From Chloroflexota bacterium (lineage in GTDB: Bacteria > Chloroflexota > Anaerolineae > Caldilineales > Caldilineaceae): 64,000 bases of DNA. Below the pieces are notes generated by a model. The model saw nothing but the letters and a program-made list of their open reading frames with translations, made no database searches and was not told the origin of the DNA. The stretch lies in NCBI GenBank assembly GCA_016861025.1, contig BOKO01000004.1, forward strand, positions 124,001 to 188,000, read 5' to 3'. Position numbers and translations under genes: made by a program. This document shows, in pieces, positions 1 to 13,027 of this stretch (position 1 is its first letter; each line of letters opens with the position of its first letter).

Positions 1-1
1 T

Positions 2-385
2 GACCACAGCGACTTTCACGACGGCAACATCTTGATCAGTTCAGGGAATTACCGCTTCATCGACTGGGGTGATGCATGTGTGGGGCACCCCTTCATGACA
101 CTGCTGGTGACGCTGCGCAGCATCGCCTACGGCGCCGGCCTGGATGAAGATAGTCCTGTGCTGCTTGACCTGCGCAACGTGTACCTGGAGCAATGGCGCG
201 CGTATGGCAGCATCGATGATCTCCGACACTGTCTTGACCTTGCCTGCCACGTTGCCATGGTCAACCGGGCGCTGACCTGGCGGCGTGCGTTGTTGACGCT
301 GCCGCCTGATCAGCAAAACGAGTACGCCGATGCAGTGCCCGGATGGTTGCAGGAGTTCCTCAACGCCGAGACTGCATTGCGATAG
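2..385 (+). CDS. Phosphotransferase (APH/choline kinase-like), C-terminal fragment
   Basis: Partial gene whose start lies left of the window; the frame is open from base 2. The visible part begins with HSDFHDGNIL, the Brenner-type catalytic loop of the aminoglycoside phosphotransferase fold (catalytic Asp and the metal-binding Asn), followed by FIDWGDA, the metal-binding Asp motif that replaces DFG in this family. The rest is the helical C-terminal lobe. The family moves the ATP gamma-phosphate to a hydroxyl of a small molecule such as an antibiotic, choline or a sugar; the substrate cannot be read from this fragment. It converges on galT. Confidence 0.85.
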   Translation, partial: DHSDFHDGNILISSGNYRFIDWGDACVGHPFMTLLVTLRSIAYGAGLDEDSPVLLDLRNVYLEQWRAYGSIDDLRHCLDLACHVAMVNRALTWRRALLTLPPDQQNEYADAVPGWLQEFLNAETALR

Positions 386-448
386 AGTGCGTTTGCGGCG
401 TGAGCGCAAAGCGACGCAACTCACCCGATTTTGTGAGCAACACCGCAC

Positions 449-1513
449 TCAATCCGCGCTTGCCGCTTCCTTGTAATGCACCTCGCTCATCTGGCGCAGG
501 CGGTCGGCGGCTTGTTCGGCGGTGATGTCGCGCTGTGGCATCCCCAGCATCTCATAGCCGACCATGAACTTCTTGACCGCCGCCGAACGCAGCAACGGCG
601 GGTAAAAATGTGCGTGCAGTTGCCAGTGTTCGTGAGTCTTGCCGTCGGTCGGCTGCCCGTGCCAGCCCATGCTGTAAGGAAAGCTCGTCTCAAAGAGGTT
701 GTCGTAGCGCGTCGTCAGCCGCTTGAGAATGTCGGCGAGCGCATCGCGTTCGTCGCCGCCGAGATCGGGCAATGCGATGACATGGCGGCGCGGCAACAGC
801 AGCACCTCGAAGGGCCAGACCGCCCAATAGGGCACAACGACGACCCAGTGACGATTCTGGATCACCACCCGCTCGCTCAATTCCAACTCTTGCGCCAGAT
901 AATCAACCAGCAACGGCTGCCCGTGACGCTCAAAGTAGAGACGTTGCTGCTCATCCTCTTTGGATGGCTCCAGCGGCACGGTGTGATTCGCCCAAATCTG
1001 GCCGTGTGGATGCGGATTCGATGAGCCCATGATCGCGCCGCGGTTCTCAAAGACTTGAACATAGCCGATCTCCGGTCGCCCGCCCAACTCCTCGATCTGC
1101 TGCGCCCACACATCGACGACGCGACGCAGGTCGCCCAACTCCATTTCGGGCAGCGTCAGGTCGTGACGAGGGCTAAAGCAGATCACGCGGCAGACGCCGG
1201 TCTCCGCCTGCGCGCGAAACAGCTCGCCGACGCCTACTTCACCGCGTGGCCCATCGGGTAGCAACGCCGCAAAATCGTTGTCGAAGACAAAGGTGCTGGT
1301 GTAGTGTGGGTTGCGCTTGCCGCCAGCGCGGGCATTGCCAGGGCAGAGATAACAGTCAGGATCGTATATGGGACGCGTGTCCGGTGCGCTCTTTTCCACC
1401 TGTCCTTGCCATGGTCGTTTGGTGCGATGCGGCGAGACCAGCACCCAGTCGCCATTGAGCGCGTTGCGTCGGCGGTGGGGATGTTCGGTTGGGTCGAAAG
1501 CGATCAGGCTCAT
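449..1513 (-). CDS. galT: Galactose-1-phosphate uridylyltransferase
   Basis: A 354-residue GalT of the HIT superfamily. It exchanges UDP between UDP-glucose and galactose-1-phosphate in the Leloir pathway through a covalent uridylyl-histidine. The catalytic motif NPHPHGQIW is at about residues 166-174, with H170 the likely nucleophile, and the metal-binding pair CYLC is at 54-57. Length matches the family. The start ATG at 1513 has AAAGGAG upstream. It follows a ROK sugar kinase with a 12-base gap on the same strand, so the two probably form a sugar-use operon. No galK or galE is visible nearby. Confidence 0.95.
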   Translation of the reverse strand: MSLIAFDPTEHPHRRRNALNGDWVLVSPHRTKRPWQGQVEKSAPDTRPIYDPDCYLCPGNARAGGKRNPHYTSTFVFDNDFAALLPDGPRGEVGVGELFRAQAETGVCRVICFSPRHDLTLPEMELGDLRRVVDVWAQQIEELGGRPEIGYVQVFENRGAIMGSSNPHPHGQIWANHTVPLEPSKEDEQQRLYFERHGQPLLVDYLAQELELSERVVIQNRHWVVVVPYWAVWPFEVLLLPRRHVIALPDLGGDERDALADILKRLTTRYDNLFETSFPYSMGWHGQPTDGKTHEHWQLHAHFYPPLLRSAAVKKFMVGYEMLGMPQRDITAEQAADRLRQMSEVHYKEAASAD

Positions 1514-1525
1514 TGCGTTTCTCCT

Positions 1526-2416
<891 letters not shown>

Positions 2417-2457
2417 AAGTTCTTTCTCCCTGCCTGTGTGAAAGGTTTTTGGGTAGT

Positions 2458-3081
2458 TTACCCGTTTCGGGCAATTTCAACCAACGCCTGACCGTGCGTC
2501 ATTTCGACGACGGCGCTACGAAAAGCGTCAAGCTGGCTGAGCGGCAACTTGATGCGAAAGGTGGCGTCGACGCCAAATTCTTGTTCAACCACAATCGCTT
2601 CATAATCGGGCAACATGCGCTGAAACGGTGTAACTGCGCCATAGTCGAGCAGCACATCGAGCAGTGCGGAGGGAACGCGTTCAATCGTAGGTAGGCTGGT
2701 AAGAGCGAGCTGGACGCCGCCGCTGTAGGCTCGCACCAGACCGCCGACGCCGAGCAACGTCCCCCCAAAATAGCGAGTGACTACAGCCGCAATGTCGCCG
2801 ACGCCGGAATGGAGCAGCACGGTCAACATCGGTCGGCCCGCCGATCCATGCGGCTCGCCGTCGTCGCTCATGCCGACCTGACTTGTGTTTCCTGGCGGAC
2901 CGACGACATAAGCCCAGCAGTTGTGCGAAGCGTCGGCGAATTCTTCGCGCACCGATGCGATAAAGGCGCGCGCGGCTTCCAGTGAAGGTGTGTAGGCGAC
3001 AGTCGTGATGAACCGGCTACGTTTGATCTCTTCTTCGACGCGGTGGTGGGCAGCCGGTATTGGATAGCGATCGCTGGACAT
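2458..3081 (-). CDS. YigZ/IMPACT family protein
   Basis: A protein of about 207 residues with an N-terminal IMPACT domain (KRSRFITTVAYT, then HNCWAYVVG and SDDGEPHGSAGRPML, the family signature) and a C-terminal DUF1949-type ferredoxin-like domain. In eukaryotes IMPACT regulates GCN2; the bacterial role is unclear. I chose the ATG at 3081. An in-frame TTG at 3114 overlaps the stop of the upstream gene (TTGA) and would add 11 residues that do not look like the family, though it would couple translation to that gene. Neither start has a strong ribosome binding site. Confidence 0.88.
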   Translation of the reverse strand: MSSDRYPIPAAHHRVEEEIKRSRFITTVAYTPSLEAARAFIASVREEFADASHNCWAYVVGPPGNTSQVGMSDDGEPHGSAGRPMLTVLLHSGVGDIAAVVTRYFGGTLLGVGGLVRAYSGGVQLALTSLPTIERVPSALLDVLLDYGAVTPFQRMLPDYEAIVVEQEFGVDATFRIKLPLSQLDAFRSAVVEMTHGQALVEIARNG

Positions 3082-3110
3082 GGCGGCGCTGTTAGGATTG
3101 GCATAACGGA

Positions 3111-3494
3111 TCAAGCGCGACCAATCAGATCCTCATCTTCTTCGCTGAAATCGTCATCCAGCTCTTCGTCGAACTCGTCGTCAAATTCCTCGTCGTCCAA
3201 TTCGTCGCCAAACTCATTGTCGAAGTCGTCGTCAAATTCGTCAAGCAGGTCTCCGCCGACGCCTTCCAGTCGGACCAGCTCGTCGAGATCGTCAACTTCG
3301 TCCTCTTCGTCCAGCCCGTAGCCGTCGAAATCATCCCATTCTTCACTATCGTCGTAGGCGACGTCGACTTCGATCGGGTGGGTGCTAATGACTTCGAGCT
3401 GCACGCCGCAGTTAGGGCAGACAATTCGTTGACCAAGACGTACGCGACCGACGATGTTGAGTTCGGCGTCACATTCAACGCATAAGGCTGACAT
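3111..3494 (-). CDS. LysW-like zinc ribbon protein with long acidic extension
   Basis: 127 residues. The first 50 match the amino-group carrier protein LysW: two zinc pairs (CVEC at 5-8 and CPNC at 26-29), then LEVISTHPIEVDVAYDDSEE and W, where LysW would end in EDWGE. LysW carries alpha-aminoadipate or glutamate on its terminal Glu during lysine/arginine synthesis. Here the chain continues for about 70 more residues, almost all Asp/Glu spaced by Phe/Leu, ending DLIGRA. The Glu that would be modified is therefore not terminal, and no lysX/lysZ genes are seen nearby. It may be a LysW-derived protein of another function. The start ATG has AAAGGA upstream. It precedes the YigZ gene. Confidence 0.75.
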   Translation of the reverse strand: MSALCVECDAELNIVGRVRLGQRIVCPNCGVQLEVISTHPIEVDVAYDDSEEWDDFDGYGLDEEDEVDDLDELVRLEGVGGDLLDEFDDDFDNEFGDELDDEEFDDEFDEELDDDFSEEDEDLIGRA

Positions 3495-3662
3495 TTTTCA
3501 AATCCTTTCGGCTTGAGTTCGATAGTTTGTGTATTGTAATAGCACGAAATCAGGGCAGGCGCAAGAGTCAATCCTGATGACTTTTCCGGAGCGTTCCTGG
3601 TGTAGAACGCGGAACACACGTTCGATTTAGCACGCAGAAAATTCGGTGAGTGACGCCGCCTA

Positions 3663-3671
3663 TGGTATACT
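3663..3671 (+). promoter_or_regulatory. Candidate extended -10 promoter
   Basis: TGGTATACT is a TGn extended -10 element with a 5/6 match to TATAAT. It lies about 55 bases upstream of the membrane protein start at 3727. No good -35 is visible, which is usual for extended -10 promoters. It would drive the membrane protein and probably gyrB. Confidence 0.4.
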
Positions 3672-3726
3672 ATGTGGCTGTTGATCAGGTGATATCAGTG
3701 CATCAAAAACCCTTTTGCTCTTTTGT

Positions 3727-4722
3727 ATGGGGCTGGCGCTTCTGAAAGAGCACTGGAAAGCAGGACGAAGCTTGAGCGTGATTGATAGCCTGTCGGCAGG
3801 CTTCCGATTTTTAGGTTGGCGGTTAGAGTTGCTTGTGATTCCGGTGGCGCTCGATCTGCTTCTCTGGCTGGCGCCGCAATTCAGCATAGCGCCGATGACA
3901 TCTGAACTGGCGAACTGGTATCGCCAAATGAGCGCCATCGAGGAGATGCCTCCCGACATGGCAATCATGACGCAACAGGTCGCCGATGGTTTGGAAAGTC
4001 TTGGCGCCAATTTCAACCTGTTGTCATCGCTGGTCAGCACAACGCTGTTGCACGTTCCCAGCCTGTTGATCAGCGGCGTACAGCCATCGACTCTGCCTGA
4101 CATTGAGATTACGACGCCTGGTGAAGCGCTGGTCTTTTGGCTCGTTTTTAGTTTGCTTGGATTGTTGCTTGGCGTCGCCTATCTGGGATTGGCGGCGCGC
4201 CATCTGCCGATCGGCGCAATGTCTGGTTTGTCGGGACGTGTGTTTATCGGCGCTCTGATCCGCCAGTGGTTGCAGGTCATTGCATTCATTCTGTTGGTTG
4301 CGCTGCTGTTGCTGGCAATCTATGTCCCGCTGAGCGTTGCCATCAGCCTGCTTGCGTTGCTTAGCCCGGCGTTTAGTTCATTTCTGGCGGTGGCGTCAGG
4401 AGGCTTGAGTCTGATCATTTTCTTTTATCTATACTTTGCAACAGCCGGCATCGTCATGGACAACCTGTCCGCGCTCGGGGCAATCAAACGCAGCGTTCAG
4501 GTCGTGCGCGCAAACTTTTTTGCAACGCTTGGCTTTGCCGTGTTGAGCACCTTGATCGGGTTAGGCATCTCTCTGTTGCTGTTGCAGATGGCGAACACCG
4601 CGTTGTGGGTGGTGACGCCGGCGATTTTGCTGAATGCGTACGTCGGCACAGGTCTGGCGATGGCGCTGCTGATCTTTTATCGAACACGATATATCAGCAG
4701 TGAAGCCGAGATTGTGCGCTAA
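3727..4722 (+). CDS. Multi-pass membrane protein of unknown function
   Basis: A protein of about 331 residues. Long hydrophobic stretches near residues 27-47, 132-155, 185-245 (two or three helices) and 265-320 suggest six or seven membrane spans, with a polar loop after the first span that is probably outside. The C-terminal half contains GAIKRSVQVVRANFFATLGF, a short basic segment between helices. I do not recognise the family. I prefer the ATG at 3727; a TTG at 3715 is in frame. It ends 23 bases before the gyrB start and probably shares its transcript. Confidence 0.75.
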   Translation: MGLALLKEHWKAGRSLSVIDSLSAGFRFLGWRLELLVIPVALDLLLWLAPQFSIAPMTSELANWYRQMSAIEEMPPDMAIMTQQVADGLESLGANFNLLSSLVSTTLLHVPSLLISGVQPSTLPDIEITTPGEALVFWLVFSLLGLLLGVAYLGLAARHLPIGAMSGLSGRVFIGALIRQWLQVIAFILLVALLLLAIYVPLSVAISLLALLSPAFSSFLAVASGGLSLIIFFYLYFATAGIVMDNLSALGAIKRSVQVVRANFFATLGFAVLSTLIGLGISLLLLQMANTALWVVTPAILLNAYVGTGLAMALLIFYRTRYISSEAEIVR

Positions 4723-4745
4723 AGTGCTCTCTATTGGAGGATTTT

Positions 4746-6695
<1,950 letters not shown>

Positions 6696-6707
6696 CCTCG
6701 GGCTGAA

Positions 6708-6741
6708 ACCTTCCGGAGAGCTTCAAAGCTTCCCGGAAGGT
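6708..6741. terminator. Hairpin between gyrB and the convergent flippase gene
   Basis: Arms 6708-6723 and 6726-6741 pair over about 16 positions with two mismatches. It sits between two convergent stop codons, so it may terminate both. No T-run follows. The core AGCTTCAAAGCTTCC resembles the palindrome at 57239-57266, suggesting a dispersed family. Confidence 0.55.
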
Positions 6742-6764
6742 GACTGTTTACCACAAAATCGTGC

Positions 6765-7760
<996 letters not shown>

Positions 7761-7768
7761 GACAATGG

Positions 7769-7774
7769 ATTATA
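7769..7774 (-). promoter_or_regulatory. Candidate -10 box (leaderless start)
   Basis: On the minus strand this reads TATAAT, a perfect -10, ending only 8 bases before the ATG of the flippase-like gene. Initiation 7-8 bases downstream would place +1 at or next to the start codon. No good -35 is visible. Confidence 0.35.
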
Positions 7775-7814
7775 GTGGGGGTGTGTCAGAAACAGCGATT
7801 GTGCGAACCGCCGA

Positions 7815-9236
<1,422 letters not shown>

Positions 9237-9344
9237 CGAGGCTCCCTTCTCATGAAGTTGGCGGAATGACATCAAGCGGTAAGTACGATATATGATCGGT
9301 GGGGATGCGTCAAACCAAGTGGGAAGTGCTCGGAGGAGGCGTAG

Positions 9345-9363
9345 GTGCGGTTCTCAACCGCAC
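9345..9363. repeat. Short hairpin 1 in the 9237-9521 intergenic region
   Basis: GTGCGGTT-CTC-AACCGCAC, a perfect 8-bp stem. It is one of three hairpins in this 285-base gap. Confidence 0.5.
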
Positions 9364-9382
9364 GTTCTCGGCAGACAGACAC

Positions 9383-9401
9383 ATGTGGTTACGAACCACA
9401 T
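9383..9401. repeat. Short hairpin 2 in the 9237-9521 intergenic region
   Basis: ATGTGGTT-ACG-AACCACAT, a perfect 8-bp stem built on the same plan as hairpin 1 (8 bp, 3-base loop, GGTT/AACC core). Confidence 0.5.
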
Positions 9402-9463
9402 CTATTGCTTGAATTTTGCCAGTTGACTTTTACGAGAGAATCTACAATTGCGTTGTTCAGGCT

Positions 9464-9498
9464 GCGCAGGCAAGCACAGAGACAGTGCTTGCCTGCGC
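9464..9498. terminator. 14-bp perfect hairpin downstream of the MoaD-like gene
   Basis: Arms 9464-9477 and 9485-9498 (GCGCAGGCAAGCAC and its complement) enclose a 7-base loop. It lies 24 bases after the stop of the minus-strand MoaD-like gene, so it may terminate the BNR-moaD transcript. No T-run follows on that strand. Confidence 0.5.
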
Positions 9499-9521
9499 GT
9501 CGTGATTGGGTGTCACAAAAC

Positions 9522-9818
9522 TCAGCCACCGGCCATGGCGCCGATGATCAGAAACGGCTCCTCTCCCGTCGCGACGGCTGCAGGGAGTGGCGCGTCCGGC
9601 GATTCGTGCGAGAGGTCTTGTCCGCAGGCGAAGAAGCGGATCAGCGCGCGGCGTTGGTGCGTATTGCGGTCGCGGATCGCGCCGCGCAACACCGGATAGC
9701 GCTCCTCCAGCGCGTCGAGCACAGCGCGCTGTGTAATCGGATCGTTCACCTCCAGTGTAATCTCTTTGCCGACGTTTGCCAGCGTGCGCAAATGATGTGG
9801 GATCACGACGCGGATCAT
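9522..9818 (-). CDS. MoaD/ThiS-like ubiquitin-fold protein
   Basis: 98 residues with a beta-grasp pattern (MIRVVIPHHLRTLANVG, then EITLEV, LDALEERYPVLRGAIRD and FLIIGAMAGG). The terminal Gly-Gly after IGAMA is what MoaD, ThiS and related sulfur carriers need for adenylation and thiocarboxylation. Known relatives serve molybdopterin, thiamine or other sulfur-transfer pathways, or act as protein modifiers. No moaE, moeB or thi genes are nearby. Its ATG overlaps the TGA of the upstream BNR gene by 4 bases (9815-9818), implying coupled translation. Confidence 0.8.
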   Translation of the reverse strand: MIRVVIPHHLRTLANVGKEITLEVNDPITQRAVLDALEERYPVLRGAIRDRNTHQRRALIRFFACGQDLSHESPDAPLPAAVATGEEPFLIIGAMAGG

Positions 9819-10930
9819 GGCAACGTCTGCACTTCCACCGAGAGCACCGCCGGCAAGTCGTGGACGATAGCCGTCCAGGTGTCGCCAGAATCAGGCGAGA
9901 CGTACACCTGTCCGCCCGTGGTGCCAAAATAGACGCCACAGGAGTCCAGCGAATCGACAGCCATTGCGCTGCGCAAAATGTTGACGTAGCAGTTCTCCTG
10001 CGGCAGCCCGTTGGTGAGCGCTTCCCATTCGTTGCCGCCGGTGCGGCTGCGGTAGACGCGCAGCTTCCCTTCCGGTGGATAATGCTCGGAGTCGCTCTTG
10101 ATCGGCACAACGTAGATCGTCTCTGGCTCGTGGGCGTGGACGGCGATCGGAAAGCCGAAATCGCTGGGCAGATTGCCGGAGATTTCGCGCCAGTTGTCGC
10201 CGGCGTCGTCGCTGCGCATTACATCCCAATGTTTCTGCATGAAGAGCACATTAGGACGCGATGGGTGCAAGGCGATGCTGTGCACGCAATGGCCGATCTC
10301 GGCTTCAGGATCGGGCAGCTCCCAATTGGACTTTAAGCCGTTTGTGGCGGGGCGCCAGCTCTTGCCGCCATCGTCGCTGCGGAAGGCGCCCGCCGCCGAG
10401 ATGGCGACGAAAAGGCGCTCCGTGTTGGTGGGGTCAAGCAAGATTGTGTGCAGACACATGCCGCCAGCGCCGGGCTGCCAGAGGTTGCCCTTTGCCTGGC
10501 GCAGCGCAGGCAGCTCCCGCCAGCTTTGGCCGCCATCGTCGCTGCGAAAGATGGCGGCGTCCTCCACGCCGGCGTAGACGACGTTTGCATCGATCGGCGA
10601 CGGCTCCAGCACCCAAACGCGTTTGAATTCCCACGGGTGTTGTGTGCCGTCGTACCATTGATGTGTGCCCGTGACGCCGTCGTAGGCGAACTCATTGCCG
10701 ACAGGCGCCCATGTCTTGCCGCCGTCGTCGGAGCGTTGGATCAACTGTCCGAACCAGTCGGTTGATTGCGATGCGTAGATGCGGTTGGGGTCAACAGACG
10801 ACCCTTTAACGTGATAGATTTCCCAGCCCGCAAAATGTGGGCCGCTGACGTCCCACCGTTTGCGCGCTTCGTCGGATGTCAGAATAAAGGCGCCCTTGCG
10901 GGTGCCAACCAATACGCGCACCTCACTCAT
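9815..10930 (-). CDS. BNR/sialidase-like beta-propeller protein
   Basis: 371 residues, no signal peptide. At least four Asp-box repeats of the form SDDGGKTW, SDDGGQSW, SDDGGKSW and SDDAGDNW, typical of BNR/sortilin-type propellers. It opens with VRVLVGTRKGAFIL. Annotated relatives are often called exo-alpha-sialidase, but the sialidase catalytic residues cannot be confirmed, so only the fold is claimed. The start ATG has AAGGAGAG upstream. It overlaps a MoaD-like gene. Confidence 0.82.
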   Translation of the reverse strand: MSEVRVLVGTRKGAFILTSDEARKRWDVSGPHFAGWEIYHVKGSSVDPNRIYASQSTDWFGQLIQRSDDGGKTWAPVGNEFAYDGVTGTHQWYDGTQHPWEFKRVWVLEPSPIDANVVYAGVEDAAIFRSDDGGQSWRELPALRQAKGNLWQPGAGGMCLHTILLDPTNTERLFVAISAAGAFRSDDGGKSWRPATNGLKSNWELPDPEAEIGHCVHSIALHPSRPNVLFMQKHWDVMRSDDAGDNWREISGNLPSDFGFPIAVHAHEPETIYVVPIKSDSEHYPPEGKLRVYRSRTGGNEWEALTNGLPQENCYVNILRSAMAVDSLDSCGVYFGTTGGQVYVSPDSGDTWTAIVHDLPAVLSVEVQTLP

Positions 10931-10960
10931 TGTGTTTCTCTCCTTGTTCGCTTTATGTGA

Positions 10961-11728
10961 TCATTCTTGCGCCGGTAATTGAACGATGCCGAACGCTGCG
11001 CCATAGGGATCGGCGATCACGGCAATGCGCCCATAGGGTGTGTCAAACGGAGGCGCGGTCACCTTGCCGCCGCCTGATAGGACGCGCTCGACTGCGGCGT
11101 CGGTGTTGTCGATGGCGAAATAGCCCATCCAATGCGGCGGCATGTCTCCCCATTCTTCAGCCATTTGCATCACGCCGAAGAGCATCTCTTCGCCGCGCTG
11201 CATGATGGAATACTCTTCGCTCTGCCGGAGTGCAGTTGCGTCAAAAAGCTTGCCGTAGAAGTCGCACGCCGTCGCCGCGTCGTGCGTGGCGACCTCGCTC
11301 CAGGCGATGCCGCCATGCTCCGCTTCGACGGATGCGCCGACGTGGTTGATCGCCTGCCACAAACCAAACACAGCGCCGGTTGGGTCGGCGCAGATCGCCA
11401 TGACGCCTGAATCGTCTACGGTCATCGGTTCTAGATAGACCTGTCCGCCCAATGCTTTGACGCGCGCAACGTCGGCGGCTGCGTCATCGCTGGCTAAATA
11501 GGGCGTCCAGGCTGAAGGCGCTTGAGAATCGGGCTGCAATTGATTGAGACCGGCGGCGTTGCGACCTTGAGCAAGGGCAAAGTGATAGTGTCCAAAGTCT
11601 TCGCCAGTGTCAAAGTATTTCCACCCGAAGAGATGCTCGTAGAATGTTTTGGCAGCCTCCAGTTCGGGCGTCACCAGATCAATCCATGTAAATGCGCCAT
11701 AAGCGCGTGGGGTGGTGCGTGTAGTCAT
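10961..11728 (-). CDS. VOC family protein (two glyoxalase-like domains)
   Basis: 255 residues made of two VOC modules: GAFTWIDLVTPELEAAKTFY to CADPTGAVFGLWQ, and GIAWSEVATHDAATACDFYG to IADPYGAAFGIVQL. The plan is that of the CFP30B-type double-VOC proteins. The superfamily includes glyoxalases, dioxygenases and resistance proteins; no substrate is implied here. The start ATG has GGAGGAGGAA upstream. It is followed by the BNR and MoaD-like genes on the same strand. Confidence 0.87.
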   Translation of the reverse strand: MTTRTTPRAYGAFTWIDLVTPELEAAKTFYEHLFGWKYFDTGEDFGHYHFALAQGRNAAGLNQLQPDSQAPSAWTPYLASDDAAADVARVKALGGQVYLEPMTVDDSGVMAICADPTGAVFGLWQAINHVGASVEAEHGGIAWSEVATHDAATACDFYGKLFDATALRQSEEYSIMQRGEEMLFGVMQMAEEWGDMPPHWMGYFAIDNTDAAVERVLSGGGKVTAPPFDTPYGRIAVIADPYGAAFGIVQLPAQE

Positions 11729-11793
11729 TGGTTCCTCCTCCTTGACTTACATCCTTACGACGATTGCGGTGATAGCGATGGGGAAAGCCAAAA

Positions 11794-12726
11794 TCATGCC
11801 GGATGGCCGGCTGGGATTGTGACTTGACGATCACTCCCGGCATACACGCTTTGGAGCGTCGCCAGATCGAGTTTTTTCATCGGTAGAAACGCTTGCGTAA
11901 TGCGTGCAATTTGCTCCGGGCTTCCGCTGCGCATCATTTCACCCATTGCCGTTGGAACAATCTGCCAAGACAGACCATATTTGTCCTTGAGCCAACCGCA
12001 CTGTTCGGCTTCGGGAACCGCCGAAAGTCGCTCCCAATAGTAATCAATCTCCTCTTGCGTGTCGCAGTTGACCATGAACGAGATCGCTTCGTTGAAAGCG
12101 AAATCGTGCTCGAACGAACTCTCTCCGATGATGAAACGCTGGCGTTCGAGCAGGAAATCGGCGTACATGATCAACCCCTCATGTCCAGGTGTTTGGTCCG
12201 AACCATAGCGCAGAACTGCGCCAACCGATGAATCTCTGAACACCGACGTGTAGAAGTGGATGGCTTCTTCCGCCCTGCCACAGTTCTCGCCGACGAAGAG
12301 CAGGGATGGAGTGAGCGTCGGCGCTCCGACCGACGCTTCACCGGATACGGCGATCTGCCACGAAACGCCATATCGATCCTGTATCCAACCGTAGCGCTCG
12401 CTAAAGGGATAGGCGTCGAGCGGCATGAGCGCCTTCCCACCATCTGCAAGCTGCTCCCACAGTGCATTCACTTCATCGGCGCTGGCGCAACCGATCGTGA
12501 ACGAAATGGAAGGGTTTGGCTTGAAGAGCGGGCCGGCGCTGATCGCACTGAATGCCTGCCCCACAAGCTCGAACGCGACAATTGCGGTGTCGCCCGATGG
12601 CGTGTCGTGCAATGTATTCTCGTATCCTAGCCGGGAATTGGGGAAGATCGACACATAGAATTGAGCCGCTTCCAACGCTTCTTTGTCAAACCAAAGATGA
12701 GGGATGATTTTGCTCGATGTTGCCAT
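11794..12726 (-). CDS. PhnB-like VOC protein, duplicated
   Basis: 310 residues with two PhnB/3-demethylubiquinone-methyltransferase-like VOC modules: IIPHLWFDKEALEAAQFYVS to WIQDRYGVSWQIAV, and LTPSLLFVGENCGRAEEAIH to WLKDKYGLSWQIVP. Despite the old family name, members are not methyltransferases by fold; function is unknown. The ATG at 12726 is chosen because AGGAGG lies 7-8 bases upstream. The open frame runs 132 codons further up, but that part is unlike the family and crosses the AT-rich intergenic region. Confidence 0.85.
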   Translation of the reverse strand: MATSSKIIPHLWFDKEALEAAQFYVSIFPNSRLGYENTLHDTPSGDTAIVAFELVGQAFSAISAGPLFKPNPSISFTIGCASADEVNALWEQLADGGKALMPLDAYPFSERYGWIQDRYGVSWQIAVSGEASVGAPTLTPSLLFVGENCGRAEEAIHFYTSVFRDSSVGAVLRYGSDQTPGHEGLIMYADFLLERQRFIIGESSFEHDFAFNEAISFMVNCDTQEEIDYYWERLSAVPEAEQCGWLKDKYGLSWQIVPTAMGEMMRSGSPEQIARITQAFLPMKKLDLATLQSVYAGSDRQVTIPAGHPA

Positions 12727-13027
12727 TGTGTTCCTCCTAAAGTGAATCAACATATTGTACGTTGACGTTTTGACCGTCCGAATGTTACGCTGACTTTTGA
12801 GGGGATGCGATTGGTATATGATAGAACATTTGTTCTTATTTGTCAATAGTTGAATTTTTTCCATCCGGGAAAAGAGGTGTTTTTGGTGTGTTTCAGATTT
12901 CTTTACATTACATTCTGTCACACGATGGCAGCGAAATGAAAGCAAACTGTCAGGTGGTTGATTGGCAGATGATGCTAAAGTGTGCGCAATACGCTGTGCA
13001 ACCCGAATGGTATAAAAACAGGGCAAC
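12727..13027. other. AT-rich divergent intergenic region
   Basis: About 300 bases between the PhnB-like gene (minus) and the response regulator (plus). It is richer in A+T than its surroundings and holds an operator-like palindrome at 12823-12836. A TACAAT on the minus strand about 30 bases before the PhnB-like start and a TATAAA near 13011 are weak -10 candidates. No convincing gene is seen. Confidence 0.5.
12823..12836. promoter_or_regulatory. Operator-like palindrome AGAACA-TT-TGTTCT
   Basis: Perfect 6-bp half sites with a 2-base centre. The core GAAC-N4-GTTC fits the Gram-positive LexA (DinR) box pattern. Whether a Chloroflexota LexA would read this pattern is not known to me. It lies about 100 bases upstream of the PhnB-like start and 190 upstream of the response regulator. 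Confidence 0.35.

Noticed and set aside
9815..10930. Calling the BNR protein a functional sialidase
   Set aside because: Asp boxes show only the propeller fold; the Arg triad and Tyr/Glu pair of sialidases could not be identified.
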